Position numbers and translations under genes: made by a program
Part shown: positions 55,328 through 64,000 of the stretch, piece after piece
Layout: every line of letters starts with the position of its first letter
How positions within the stretch are numbered: position 1 is the first letter of the stretch
The notes under the pieces: generated by a model
Told to the model about the DNA's origin: nothing
Databases searched by the model: none
The model's input: the letters and a program-made list of their open reading frames with translations, nothing else
DNA from: Cepaea nemoralis
Lineage: Eukaryota > Mollusca > Gastropoda > Stylommatophora > Helicidae
Reading direction: 5' to 3'
Length of the DNA stretch: 64,000 bases
Assembly: GCA_014155875.1 (NCBI GenBank)
Contig: JACEFZ010028293.1
Span: forward strand, 97,501-161,500

Positions 55328-55399
<72 letters not shown>

Positions 55400-56917
55400 T
55401 CATAACATACCCTGACAACAGTTTCCTCCAAAAATTAATAACATGTTTATTGTTGAAAACTATGTCAGTTGTATGTATAGAATGTGTATATGTAGTTGGT
55501 ATTGTCTGCTAATGTGAGTGCAAGATAGGACTCTGTACTTCGTATGTGCCGTATACTTTCTCCTGCTTCCTACGGCCATGCAACAAGACGTCACACATAT
55601 AATTAGAACGTTCTCACCCTGGATGCTCTGTTCTGCTTGCGTCTGGAGGTAAATCCGTATTGGAAAAAAGAAAACTGTTCACCACTGTATCACCGTAAAG
55701 TAATGTGATCACGGTAAGTCTTATGCGTAGATCCGGGTTTATTTGATTATTCGTTAATTAATAAATCCACCATGGAAAAACACATAGCTAATGTCTAGCA
55801 CTGTCTATTGGTCCTGCAAATGTTCTACACACGGTATTCCGTTCTTTTATGAACACCTGTTGTACGCATGGCAACTCTTCATGAATGATTCATTTGTGTC
55901 TTTATATTAATTTACAGTGTCATTATTTTCCGTTCTGGGTCATCCTGCCTTTTTATAATGATCGTTATTTCCATTATTTTCTAAACTTTCTCTGCCCCCG
56001 TGAAGTGCCTGATTAAAGTGAAAGTTCTTTCCTTTATTATCAACACTGCTTTCTCTGTACAAGAGACGTACTGTTCTATCTTCTTTGATATGTCAGGAGG
56101 TGTAGTGGACCCTGGGTAATAAATATTAAATCAGGTGATTTAAGTCTGCTTCATATTACTGTTTATGTGTGTCTCTTTCTCCAGCCGTAATGAAAAGCTT
56201 CCGAAAGAATACTCTGTCATAAGACAGCAGAATTCACTAAAGTCTAAACTATTCACTCATAGAAAGCAATGGTAAACCCTAAGCACAAACACATATTTCC
56301 CTATGCTAACTATTACTCTAAGGTTAGGTTTACCTTATATATAGAATTTATGTAAATCCCAGAATTGAAATCTATCAGCACATAAGCACTCTATCCCATT
56401 GCAAGGGATGATATTTCTTTTCTATTACAGGACACATAAATCCAGCTTTCCGTCCAGTTTGGTAGCACACTAAATACAAAACCACTTTTCCACCAATTTA
56501 TATCGAGTTTCCAAGTCTCCGTTGACTTTTGATGTCACTACATCAACCATCGTATTTTGCCGTATCCCTTCACATCAAAAGTCTGTGAAGTCACGTATGC
56601 GGTATTGGCGCCCCGTGTCGTGTCTCATTCGTCTCGTCCTCCGTTCATCCGCTAGTATCTCCAAGCGTCCGAACCCTTTGATCGCCGTCTTCTGCGTTTT
56701 CCCCGTTCCGATGTATTCGTGTCTCCGTCTTGTCGGCCGATAAGATCGGCAGTCATTGACCCTTTGTTACTCTGTATTTTTCCTCTTTATCCTTCGGTAA
56801 ATAACCCATACTTTGTCCTCGCTTAAACTGACGTATTCGACTGTTAACCCTCCTCATACCTTGTAATTAATCTTACTCGTTTATCAGGGAATCATTAACT
56901 CACAGTATCCCGTGACA
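55209..56917 (-). repeat. Element 2 5' LTR (minus sense)
   Basis: 1,709 bp, the longer of the two because of a ~65-bp CT run. It is followed on the plus strand by CCCAG and the outer right arm of the foldback. Confidence 0.95.
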
Positions 56918-56922
56918 CCCAG

Positions 56923-57227
56923 TGCACCAGACTTCAGAGTCAACACTTACACTTCCCGTGGGAACACAACCATCCAGCTATTTATCTGTTAATAATTTTG
57001 TTATAACCGTCGTCTGTGACTTAGGGAATAGTAAAATGCAGTTTTATAATTCCCTAACATACGAAGTCGATGGTTCTAAATCAGTTACGGGCGATTTGGA
57101 TGCATGCGTTGATTTCGATGATATGAGGCGTTAGTCGTTAAGAAATCAATGGCAAACTATCGTAGGTAAAATTGCGTAGCAAATCACAAACGGCCAGATA
57201 AATGCCGGTGGTTGACCGAAACATCCT
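56923..57227. repeat. Foldback repeat: outer right arm
   Basis: Inverted partner of 49,150-49,450. Shared strings (in inverse) include the GGTTATAACA and CAACCA.CCAGCTATTT regions and the GGATGTTTC terminus. Immediately outside, 57,236-57,310 resembles the loop at 49,680-49,755 (GGCTGGCAATGTTCCC), so the neighbourhood has been partly duplicated. Confidence 0.8.
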
Positions 57228-57360
57228 AACTGGCAGGCATCAGGTACCGGCTGGCAATGTTCCCTTCACATGCTTCATTGCAATGTCAGTAGATTCCAGG
57301 CAAAGAAAAATTCGCTATGCAAAGAAGAGCATCATAAGCCGACAGAATGACGCCTTCTTT

Positions 57361-57592
57361 TGTGATGTAAGTTAGTCATTATTTTAGATTTTGCGAAGTG
57401 AGTTAGTCATTATTTTAGATTTTGCGAAGTGGGTTAGTCATTGTTTTAGATTTTGCGAAGTGAGTTAGTCATTGTTTTAGATTTTGTGATGTGAGGTAGT
57501 CATTGCTTTAGATTTTGTGATGTGAGGTAGTCATAGTTGTAGATTTTGTGATGTGAGGTAGTCATTGTTTTAGATTTTGTGATGTAAGTTAG
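57361..57592. repeat. 31-bp minisatellite, left part
   Basis: About 7.5 units of GTTAGTCATTGTTTTAGATT-type sequence with a 31-bp period. GCGAAGTG and GTGATGTG variants are grouped. It resumes at 59,549. Confidence 0.93.
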
Positions 57593-59548
57593 TGTAGCGA
57601 AACCCCAGTGGCCCATGTCCTCATACCTATCCGCTCAATTCCTTCGGAGTGGGATTCTCTGGGTTACTTTCATAACCCGAGCATTTGACACGAATACTTT
57701 GTAATCTATCTGTTCTTCGGGAAAACCCAATGGCACGCCTTGCACCAAACATGACCTAGGGTAATGGTTTGGGCGTGAAATGTCCGTTGTCAACCTTGTC
57801 GGTTGTGGTCGGCACAATGTATTGAAGTTTTAAAGAATTTTACAGATAAAGTGCCGCATCCTACTGCTGGGGTATGAAAAGGTAATTTTAGATTAATTGG
57901 TCCTGCCAGACATGGGCATATTAAGCTTGGTCGTCTCAAATAATGAGACGGATTGGTGAAACGGCAGTCTTGCCAATCTGGCTAAGCGTCTAGATCTGGG
58001 CATGGCGGGGGAACAAATCGGGGCTATCTTTCTTCCTATGGCTTTACCTCTGTTTAGTGTCCTCTTTCATTTGAATATAAACATTCTATAGCTATGGCAT
58101 GTCGAGGGGAGGGAGGGGCTCCGTCGGGACCGGTTCCATCCATCTGAGTTATATCTTCTTGAGCCAGAAGAGGCGATCCACTGTGCTATCTCTTTCGTCT
58201 TTCGGCTGATGGGGGAGGGGGGGGGGGGCAGGTGGACCGGGTGGTTCCTGGTCGATAGGAGGATGTTGGGAGTATAAATGGACTTCCCTGTCTCCCTGAG
58301 AGAACCTGAACTCATCTGAATGTATGGGTTATGTGAGACACGGCCGATACATTGCGGTGACAGCTCAGACAAGAGCGGCGGCCGGACAGGGTAGTTTCCT
58401 CTTTCCTGTTCTTGCTAGGGATGGGGGAGGGAGATGCACTGCGGTCCATACAGACCCACTATTATGATATTAGTTAAGAGTAGGAAACATACATAATTAC
58501 GCACACTACTCCACAATAGCTTTGTCGTGAGAAAGGCAAGGTTTGCAAGTGAGAGGGAAGCCTGAGAAGGTATGTGCCCAATATTAATAAAGGCATGGTA
58601 TGAGTGTGGAGAGGAGTGTGGTATGAAGACAATTGAATACTAGGTAATTGTATGTATTTTATGTATGGCAACCGACATGCTGAGACCATTGGAATCTCCA
58701 TGCCGGCTGTATATGAAGTTTACACCAGAGGCTCTCAAAATTGTTTTAACTTTACAGGATCCTTCTTTTGACGGCGAATATAGCCGGAAGTTTCGACAGA
58801 GCATCGACATAGAACATTATGTTTACTATGAAGTCCCTGCTGCTGTTGGGCTATACCAGATAGAACCACGGCGGGCCCGAACGAATGTTTTCAGAACACC
58901 TCGGCAGGCTTTTCGTTGAGCTGGGATCGAGTATGTTTGCATTTTGGGCTAGATCCCGCCTAAGTCACTGACACACCCGTACATATATCCTATTTATTCT
59001 CCTTGAGTATTTCCCCACCAAAATTGTGCCACGTGATCCCAGGGCACTTTCCCTAACCATTGGACACACTACATTCGTGTAGGCCACGGAAACTTGGAAT
59101 CCTGGATCGATGGAACCTTGTTGTTCGAACAACCTACGCGGGAAATAAAGACCAGGGAACTTGCTGTGAGGTGGTTGTGAATTCATGGGACAATATGGAA
59201 AACGATGATCTAGGATATTTATATTTGTGTTGATAGTGTATGGACTAGTTTTCTCTCTAGATTGTGTGTAGATGTTTATGAGTTAATCGCCAGATATTTT
59301 TTCTGTGCTGTTATGTATTGAGTTATTAAATTTCCAATTACAAATATGTTGAAGAACGTCATGTTGTATGCGTGTCAGCCAGAACGACCCTGCAGGAAAT
59401 AGGTCCTGAGGTCGAAAGAGAGAGTGACAGTGAGTCCGGGGGAAACGGAGGAGGGTTGGCAAGCAAAGACCTATCCCAGCCAGGGCTATAGAATAATATT
59501 GAAATATTGTTACATAGTTACTTGGGACCCTCCACGTAGCTTGTTACA
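57593..59548. mobile_element. Element 4: probable solo LTR
   Basis: A 1,956-bp unit starts TGTAGC, ends GTTACA, and is flanked by GTTAG at 57,588-57,592 and 59,549-59,553, exactly interrupting the 31-bp minisatellite. No terminal direct repeats are visible inside it, so it is not a small complete element. A TATAAA at about 58,275 and AATAAA at about 59,153 are plausible LTR promoter and poly(A) signals in plus sense. The size is similar to the LTRs of element 2, but the sequence is different. Confidence 0.75.
58665..58919 (+). CDS. Small unknown open frame inside element 4
   Basis: 84 residues from ATG (MATDMLRPLESPCRLYMKF...) with ordinary composition (TLQDPSFDGEYSRKF, then IEHYVYYEVPA). 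No family is recognised, and no supporting start context or neighbour is seen. It may be chance. LTRs occasionally hold short frames. Confidence 0.2.
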   Translation: MATDMLRPLESPCRLYMKFTPEALKIVLTLQDPSFDGEYSRKFRQSIDIEHYVYYEVPAAVGLYQIEPRRARTNVFRTPRQAFR

Positions 59549-59757
59549 GTTAGTCATTGTTTTAGATTTTGTGATGTGAGGTAGTCATTGTTTTAAATTT
59601 TTTGATGTGAGGTAGTCATTGTTTGAGATTTTGTGACGTAAGGTAGTCATTGTTTGAGATGTTGCGAAGTAAGGTAGTCATTGTTTTAGATTTTGGGATG
59701 TGAGGTAGTCATTGGTTTAGATTTTGTGATGTGAGGTAGTCATTGTTTTAGATTTTG
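59549..59757. repeat. 31-bp minisatellite, right part
   Basis: About 6.5 units continuing the array of 57,361-57,592 (GTCATTGTTTTAGATTTTG). Confidence 0.93.
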
Positions 59758-59765
59758 AATTACGT

Positions 59766-59996
59766 CATCACATTGCCAACTCCGTGGCGAAGGTGTTACG
59801 GACGCAATTTGAAATCCTGCTTACCGAATTCGAAACGCAGCTGCCGGCGATTTGGCAACAGACCCCCTTGCCTTGGTTTTCAAACAATGTTATGAGTGTC
59901 GGTCGTTGAGAAAGCAATGGCAAACTACCGAACGTAATAACAAATAGCCACAAAATGAAATGTTAGGATTGATTGCGATGTCCTGTAACGGATATG
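59766..59996 (+). repeat. tRNA-derived SINE, near full length
   Basis: Head: CCAACTCCGTGGCGAAGGTG with an A-box-like start, and GAATTCGAAACGC as a degenerate B box about 50 bp later. Body: GCTGCCGGCGATTTGGCAACAG. Tail: GTCGGTCGTTGAGAAAGCAA and CAAACTACCGAACGTAA. The same blocks occur in order, in part, at 6,201, 22,718, 28,747 and the foldback arms. This is the best reference copy in the window. Confidence 0.65.
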
Positions 59997-60232
59997 CAAA
60001 TTAACCTTAATCAAATTATTATCATGTTGATTTGAGATTGGTGTATTCATTATGAAAATGTGAGGACCACACATCAATTGAATTGCATATTGGGCAATTA
60101 TTATTGATATTATTCCCATCTGTGAAAGTATAAGAGTGACCAACATCATCAACATACGTTTTCTATCCAAGATTGTGCTTGATTGACATGTATGTAATTA
60201 CTTATCAGTATCTTCGTCTACAGCTTTCTCAT

Positions 60233-60253
60233 TCTCTCTCTCTCTCTCTCTCC

Positions 60254-60319
<66 letters not shown>

Positions 60320-60430
60320 AGTGTGTGCGTATTGGTGTATGTGGTATGTGAGTGTGTGTGTATTGCTATGTGTTTATCTTCGCGCGCGTGTGTGTATGGG
60401 TGTGTGTGTGTGTGTGATGGTTGGTAAGAA
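60233..60430. repeat. Compound (CT)n(AT)n(GT)n microsatellite
   Basis: CT run to about 60,262, AT run to 60,291, then GT with GC/AT interruptions. Confidence 0.97.
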
Positions 60431-60454
60431 GCAGTCATGAGGAAATAGTGAAAC

Positions 60455-60485
<31 letters not shown>

Positions 60486-60574
60486 ACACACACACACACG
60501 TACACACACACGTACACACACACACACACGTACACACACACACACACACACACGTACACACACACACACACACA

Positions 60575-60611
<37 letters not shown>

Positions 60612-60640
60612 ACACACACACACACGTACACGTACACGTC
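60455..60640. repeat. (CA)n with regular CGTA interruptions
   Basis: CA runs of 6-22 bp separated by CACGTACAC units about ten times. It lies 25 bp from the GT run and in inverse sense, so the pair could form a long hairpin. 60,641-61,130 has no supported gene. Confidence 0.95.
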
Positions 60641-61132
60641 ATCTAATAATTTTAAAAATTTGATATTCCTTGTAGTATCTCAGGGGTCAACGCAACTTCT
60701 TAAGAATGGACACAATTCTGTATATATCACAAACCGTCTGCCGTAATTCGAACATGTGACCACGAATCTCTGCCGGCCACATCTTATGAATGATAAAGGG
60801 AAGTCATTATGTTGAATTTATTCTCTCGTATTCTTACCAGTATTCCTTGAGTTGTTTACCTTGAATCACATGCGCTCAGGTTTCTCTGTTCGCGTGTCAC
60901 ATGTTTGATGACGAGTTAGTTGCCTACAAGCTGTTAATTTGGACAGCGCCGGTTCGGATCTAGATTAGGACAATTTTGTCATGACAACTTAAGCGGAATC
61001 TGGTAATGTCATCATCAATCAAGAGCCGCCTCAAGAATAAGGGTTGGCTGCAATGGATCTCCAACACTTTCTGTTCCTCTTCAGTGATCATTTTCACAGA
61101 CGCGTTGGCCCATCTCTCGTTATCATCCCTCT

Positions 61133-61178
61133 GGTGTGTGTATGTGTGTGTGTGTGTGTGCGCGCGCGCGTGCGCGTG
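61133..61178. repeat. (GT)(GC)n microsatellite
   Basis: TGTG units with a CGCGCGCG core. Confidence 0.93.
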
Positions 61179-61205
61179 TGTAATATTTGGCTAATCTCAT
61201 TTGTA

Positions 61206-61325
61206 ATGAGTGTTTTGCGTGTCTACCAAGTCATCTTCAGTACCCTCGTGTCAAGTCGTACAAATGTCAGCATATCAAATCCAGCGGTCCTACAACAACA
61301 CCAGCCGCAGCACTAACAACAACTC
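61206..61325 (+). repeat. Dispersed repeat, inverted partner at 63,222-63,328
   Basis: GTTTTGCGTGTCTACCAAGT, CATCTTCAGTA, TCAGC.TATCAAATC and CGGTCCTACAACAACACC are shared with the minus strand of 63,222-63,328. The translated versions are similar (FCVSTKSSSV, MSAYQI), but the frames are short and there is no sign of a gene. Confidence 0.7.
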
Positions 61326-61361
61326 CATTCATGTACTTATCTGGTTACTGTTGTTGAATAC

Positions 61362-61500
61362 TTGTCTGGGCATTGTGTCTAGGCAGCGAGTGGATTCGAA
61401 TCCTAGCCTTCTTAGACAAAGGCGAAACAACAATAAATCTAGTGTGTGGTCTATGCACGTTAAAATCCCATAACTGAAATTCGTAGAGAGCAGGCCGTAT
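61362..61500 (+). repeat. tRNA-like SINE fragment
   Basis: GTGGATTCGAATCCTAGCC is a good B box with a short T-arm-like stem. No matching A box is visible upstream, so it is a SINE remnant at best. Confidence 0.4.
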
Positions 61501-61705
61501 TACCACTGCCCTGACAAAATCTTTTAACATAGGAATCATACCCACGCTAGAATTGTGTGTTTGTTGGCTGGCTTTGAACTCTAGCGTTGTTTACACATCT
61601 GATACAACTATTAGCAGTCGCCACTACCAGTCGAGTGCACTGGAATGATTTTTGTAAGAGGGTTATCAGTGTTCACCGTCATCAAAACAGCCTTCCCGAC
61701 TTCTG

Positions 61706-62075
61706 AGGTATGTGTAATTTACGTCCCCAAATCAAGGATAGATTGCAACATTTAACCGATTCAGTGCCAAACAAATACAAAAACAAAAACAAAAACAAAT
61801 AGGTGTCGACCAAACATGGCACATAATGACATGAACAAGTATTGTAATGTACATTTCCATTCACGGGGGGGGGGGGGGGGGGGGGGGGGGAAGAGGGACT
61901 TAAAACTTAAAATTGAGGAAGTTCCCGCGAAACGAAACAAATAACACAATAACCACAGTATGGCGATATATCGCCTTTCTGCCAAAAGGGAGGTTACATT
62001 TGGCGATATATTATCCTTCTGCACTGAATCTGTTAAGTCCAACTGACCGGTGTGTGGAAAGAACTCACTACTAGA
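61706..62075 (-). repeat. SINE-like pieces flanking a G26 run
   Basis: TTTACGTCCCCAAATCAAGGA at 61,719 and GTTAAGTCCAACTGACCGGTG at 62,033 are the two ends of the repeat seen whole at 24,235-24,345. About 300 bp with a perfect G26 run (61,865-61,890) separates them. 62,076-62,810 shows no supported gene. Confidence 0.5.
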
Positions 62076-62814
62076 GAAAGTTTAAGCTTTTCTACGGATA
62101 ACTTCGCTCTCATCGCGGTGAGTGGAAATGCCTCTCTGTCTCTTCTCATTCCTCCCGCCTCACGCACTCTCATACCCAAGGTGGCTGCAACGTCCTGTGT
62201 CCATCTATGTGCTTATCGACCTTTGCCTCTTCTACCAGGAAGCATGCCTTCAACCTCTGATCTCTCCAAGCCACCGTAGTGTTAATAATAACGCCAATTT
62301 ATTTTAAGGCGTGTGGCTGAGCACAATAATTGTATATCCTTGAAAAGTCCCCTGATTGACTCAATGCAGGCCAAGCGGGCATTAGTCTCTTTTATTGTGA
62401 CTACAACCCAAGCTGATATAACGTCTCTTAATCTCTTTTCTGTGATTTCGGCAAGACTTGACAGGCTCCTGACAGATTCTACTAGCTGGACCACTAAACG
62501 ACCCAGGGTCGAGCGCGTGAGACTAATATTATTGATCGATGGGTCGATATAAACACTAAACATGATTGCAGTGCTTGCTGTTGGTATTGAATTCTCTCAT
62601 TGCTACACACTGAATCGATGGAAAAGTCCGCTGCTGTTAAACGTAATAAGTAAAGGACCCTCTTAGATGTCTAGGTGCCAATTGGGCAAATGGTGCTAGT
62701 TTCATATTGTTATCGCTTAATCGGAATTCAACGGGAAATATGGTGAGTACCCAATACATTTCCCAGTATATATTTAGACGGGGAGCGACCTGGTAGTCCA
62801 TGTAGATTAACAAA

Positions 62815-62890
62815 AATCCACCACTGTGAGGATTTGATCACATGACTATAGGCTCGACAGACAGGCGTGCTGGCGACTGCCCTCCCTAAG
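62815..62890 (-). repeat. tRNA-like SINE head
   Basis: On the minus strand TTAGGGAGGGCAGTCGCCAGC and GTGATCAAATCC occupy A- and B-box positions, but neither fits well. Confidence 0.35.
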
Positions 62891-62937
62891 CTGCTGATGG
62901 GGGACACGTACATATTGGGTTAATGGGTTGTTACATG

Positions 62938-63015
62938 CGCGATGAGGAGCGTTTGGTCGAGCTGCTAGAATGCCGGATTCTCTTTCGCGAGACCCGGGTT
63001 CGAATCCTCGGTAAG
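62938..63015 (+). repeat. tRNA-like sequence, probable SINE head
   Basis: GGTCGAGCTGCTAGAATGCC resembles an A box, and CCGGGTTCGAATCCTCGG contains a perfect B box with a nearly complete T arm. The acceptor and anticodon arms do not pair, and a T run at 63,026 follows. A SINE head or tRNA relic is more likely than a working tRNA. Confidence 0.5.
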
Positions 63016-63221
63016 GTGCGGATTTTTTTTTTCTGTCAGGGCAAAAAGAAATCTCTTACCTGCACAGTTCGCGGCGACTGCACTAGCCAGGCGGCCTTAA
63101 TTCCTCGGGCTCAAATACTCATCTGCTATCACCGCAAGGCACTTTAGTGTTAGTAACTGACAGTGACAGTTTACATGCGTTATTTGCCTAGATATATACT
63201 TGTTGTCGGTGTTGTTGTTAG

Positions 63222-63328
63222 TGCAGCAGTCGGTGTTGTTGTAGGACCGATTGATTTGATAAGCTGACATGTGTTCGACTTGAGATGCGGATACTGAAGA
63301 TGACTTGGTAGACACGCAAAACACACAT
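63222..63328 (-). repeat. Dispersed repeat, inverted partner of 61,206-61,325
   Basis: About 80% identical to the other copy in opposite orientation, 1.9 kb apart. Confidence 0.7.
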
Positions 63329-63395
63329 TCCTAGTAAGCTCGATGGAGTCCTATAAACGGTTCGCGCAAGTCGTGGCTCTGTGTGTCTCCCGCAG

Positions 63396-63750
63396 TCATA
63401 CAGTCTTACAGTCTTACAGTATTCCAATCTTCCAGTTTTACGATCTTCCAGTTTTAAGATCTTCAAGTCTTCCATAATTCCAGTCCTCCAGTCTTCCAGT
63501 CTTCTAGTCATCTAGACATTCAGTCTTGACGCCTTCCAGTCTTGCATTCCTCTAGCCATTCATATTTCTAGTATTGACGTCTTCCAGTCTTGTATTCTTC
63601 TAGTCTTCCACAATTCCAGTCTTCCAGTCTTGTATTCTTCTAGTCTTCCACAATTCCAGTCTTCTAGTTTTGTATTCTTCTAGTCTTCCACAATTCCAAT
63701 CTTCCAGTCTTGAATTATTCTAGTCTTCCACAATTCCAGTATTCCAGATA
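63396..63750. repeat. 10-bp and 40-bp minisatellite
   Basis: 63,396-63,590 is built of ~10-bp CAGTCTTCCA variants. 63,590-63,750 has a clean 40-bp period (CACAATTCCAGTCTTCCAGT recurs at 63,609, 63,649, 63,689 and 63,729). The 40-mer was apparently amplified from the older 10-mer array. 63,751-64,000 shows nothing recognisable. Confidence 0.9.
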
Positions 63751-64000
63751 TGCAAAGACCAAGTTTACAGCCCTAATCATGCTTCATTACATCGGAGTTT
63801 ACAGTTGATTCTCCTCCGTAAGCCAGACCAGTGTCTGTGTAGATACCTCACGACGACCTAAAGAAAGTACCTGACGGTCACACTGACCTCTCACCCCAAC
63901 GACACTGCTTCCCTGATATGAGAGACACACCTCTAAGCCACCGACTCTCTGGCTAAGGGTTTACAGATCAAATTCGTAATCTCATATACCGCGTTCCCAA

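Larger units (their letters stand above)
49895..56917 (-). mobile_element. Element 2: LTR retrotransposon with gag, protease and a core-less integrase, no RT
   Basis: 7,023 bp with LTRs of 1,676 and 1,709 bp, TGTCAC/GTGACA inverted ends and a CCCAG duplication. The internal 3.6 kb on the minus strand carries a primer site, gag with two CCHC boxes, a protease, and an integrase zinc region joined to a GPY region. RT, RNase H and the integrase core are absent. The LTRs differ at more sites than those of elements 1 and 3, so this is an older insertion. Confidence 0.93.

Noticed and set aside
57593..59548. Complete small LTR element (TRIM type)
   Set aside because: No direct repeats are visible at its two ends, so a solo LTR is the simpler reading.
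62938..63015. Functional tRNA gene
   Set aside because: The B box is perfect, but the acceptor and anticodon stems do not pair. A SINE head fits better.

Overview
No conserved host protein gene, rRNA or convincing functional tRNA is visible in this window. It looks like repeat-dominated, non-coding DNA from an animal nucleus. Many microsatellites, tRNA-derived SINE-like pieces, mariner copies, a hAT-type miniature element, several 5'-truncated non-LTR retrotransposons (LINEs) and four LTR-type insertions point to an invertebrate, most likely a mollusc such as a gastropod. The taxon is an inference from the mix of element families, not something the sequence proves.

Layout: 1-9.7 kb holds a LINE fragment inside a 15-bp minisatellite, a 130-bp minisatellite, an unclassified duplicated repeat, a nest of mariner fragments, two retroposon tails and long pyrimidine-rich microsatellites. 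9,716-18,441 is a complete 8.7-kb LTR retrotransposon (element 1) with 524/512-bp LTRs, an AATCA target duplication, a tRNA-Leu-type primer site present twice, gag, protease, integrase pieces and an intact RT-RNase H. 18.4-34.3 kb holds a LINE with RT and RNase H, a hAT-like element, two mariners, a possible Penelope-type GIY-YIG fragment, further LINE 3' ends and SINE-like pieces. 34.4-48.6 kb is a 22-bp satellite array (about 9.6 kb) split by a very young 4.6-kb LTR element (element 3; 1 mismatch in 231 bp between LTRs; TTTA duplication). 49.1-57.2 kb is a ~1.05-kb foldback repeat whose right arm is interrupted by a 7-kb minus-strand LTR element (element 2; CCCAG duplication). 57.4-59.8 kb is a 31-bp minisatellite interrupted by a 1,956-bp TG...CA unit flanked by GTTAG (element 4, probably a solo LTR). 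The rest is SINE-like pieces, compound microsatellites and a 40-bp minisatellite.

The most notable signal is that elements 1 and 2 each encode an integrase in which the HHCC zinc-binding region runs almost directly into the C-terminal GPF/Y region, with the DDE catalytic core absent. In element 1 the integrase also lies upstream of RT, an order unlike standard Ty3/gypsy elements. Both elements have clean LTRs and target duplications, so they were integrated by an integrase, probably supplied in trans, unless the core was lost afterwards. A second theme is that LINE tails supply or abut the stop codon of the last ORF, and that several insertions sit inside tandem arrays, which makes the empty sites easy to read.
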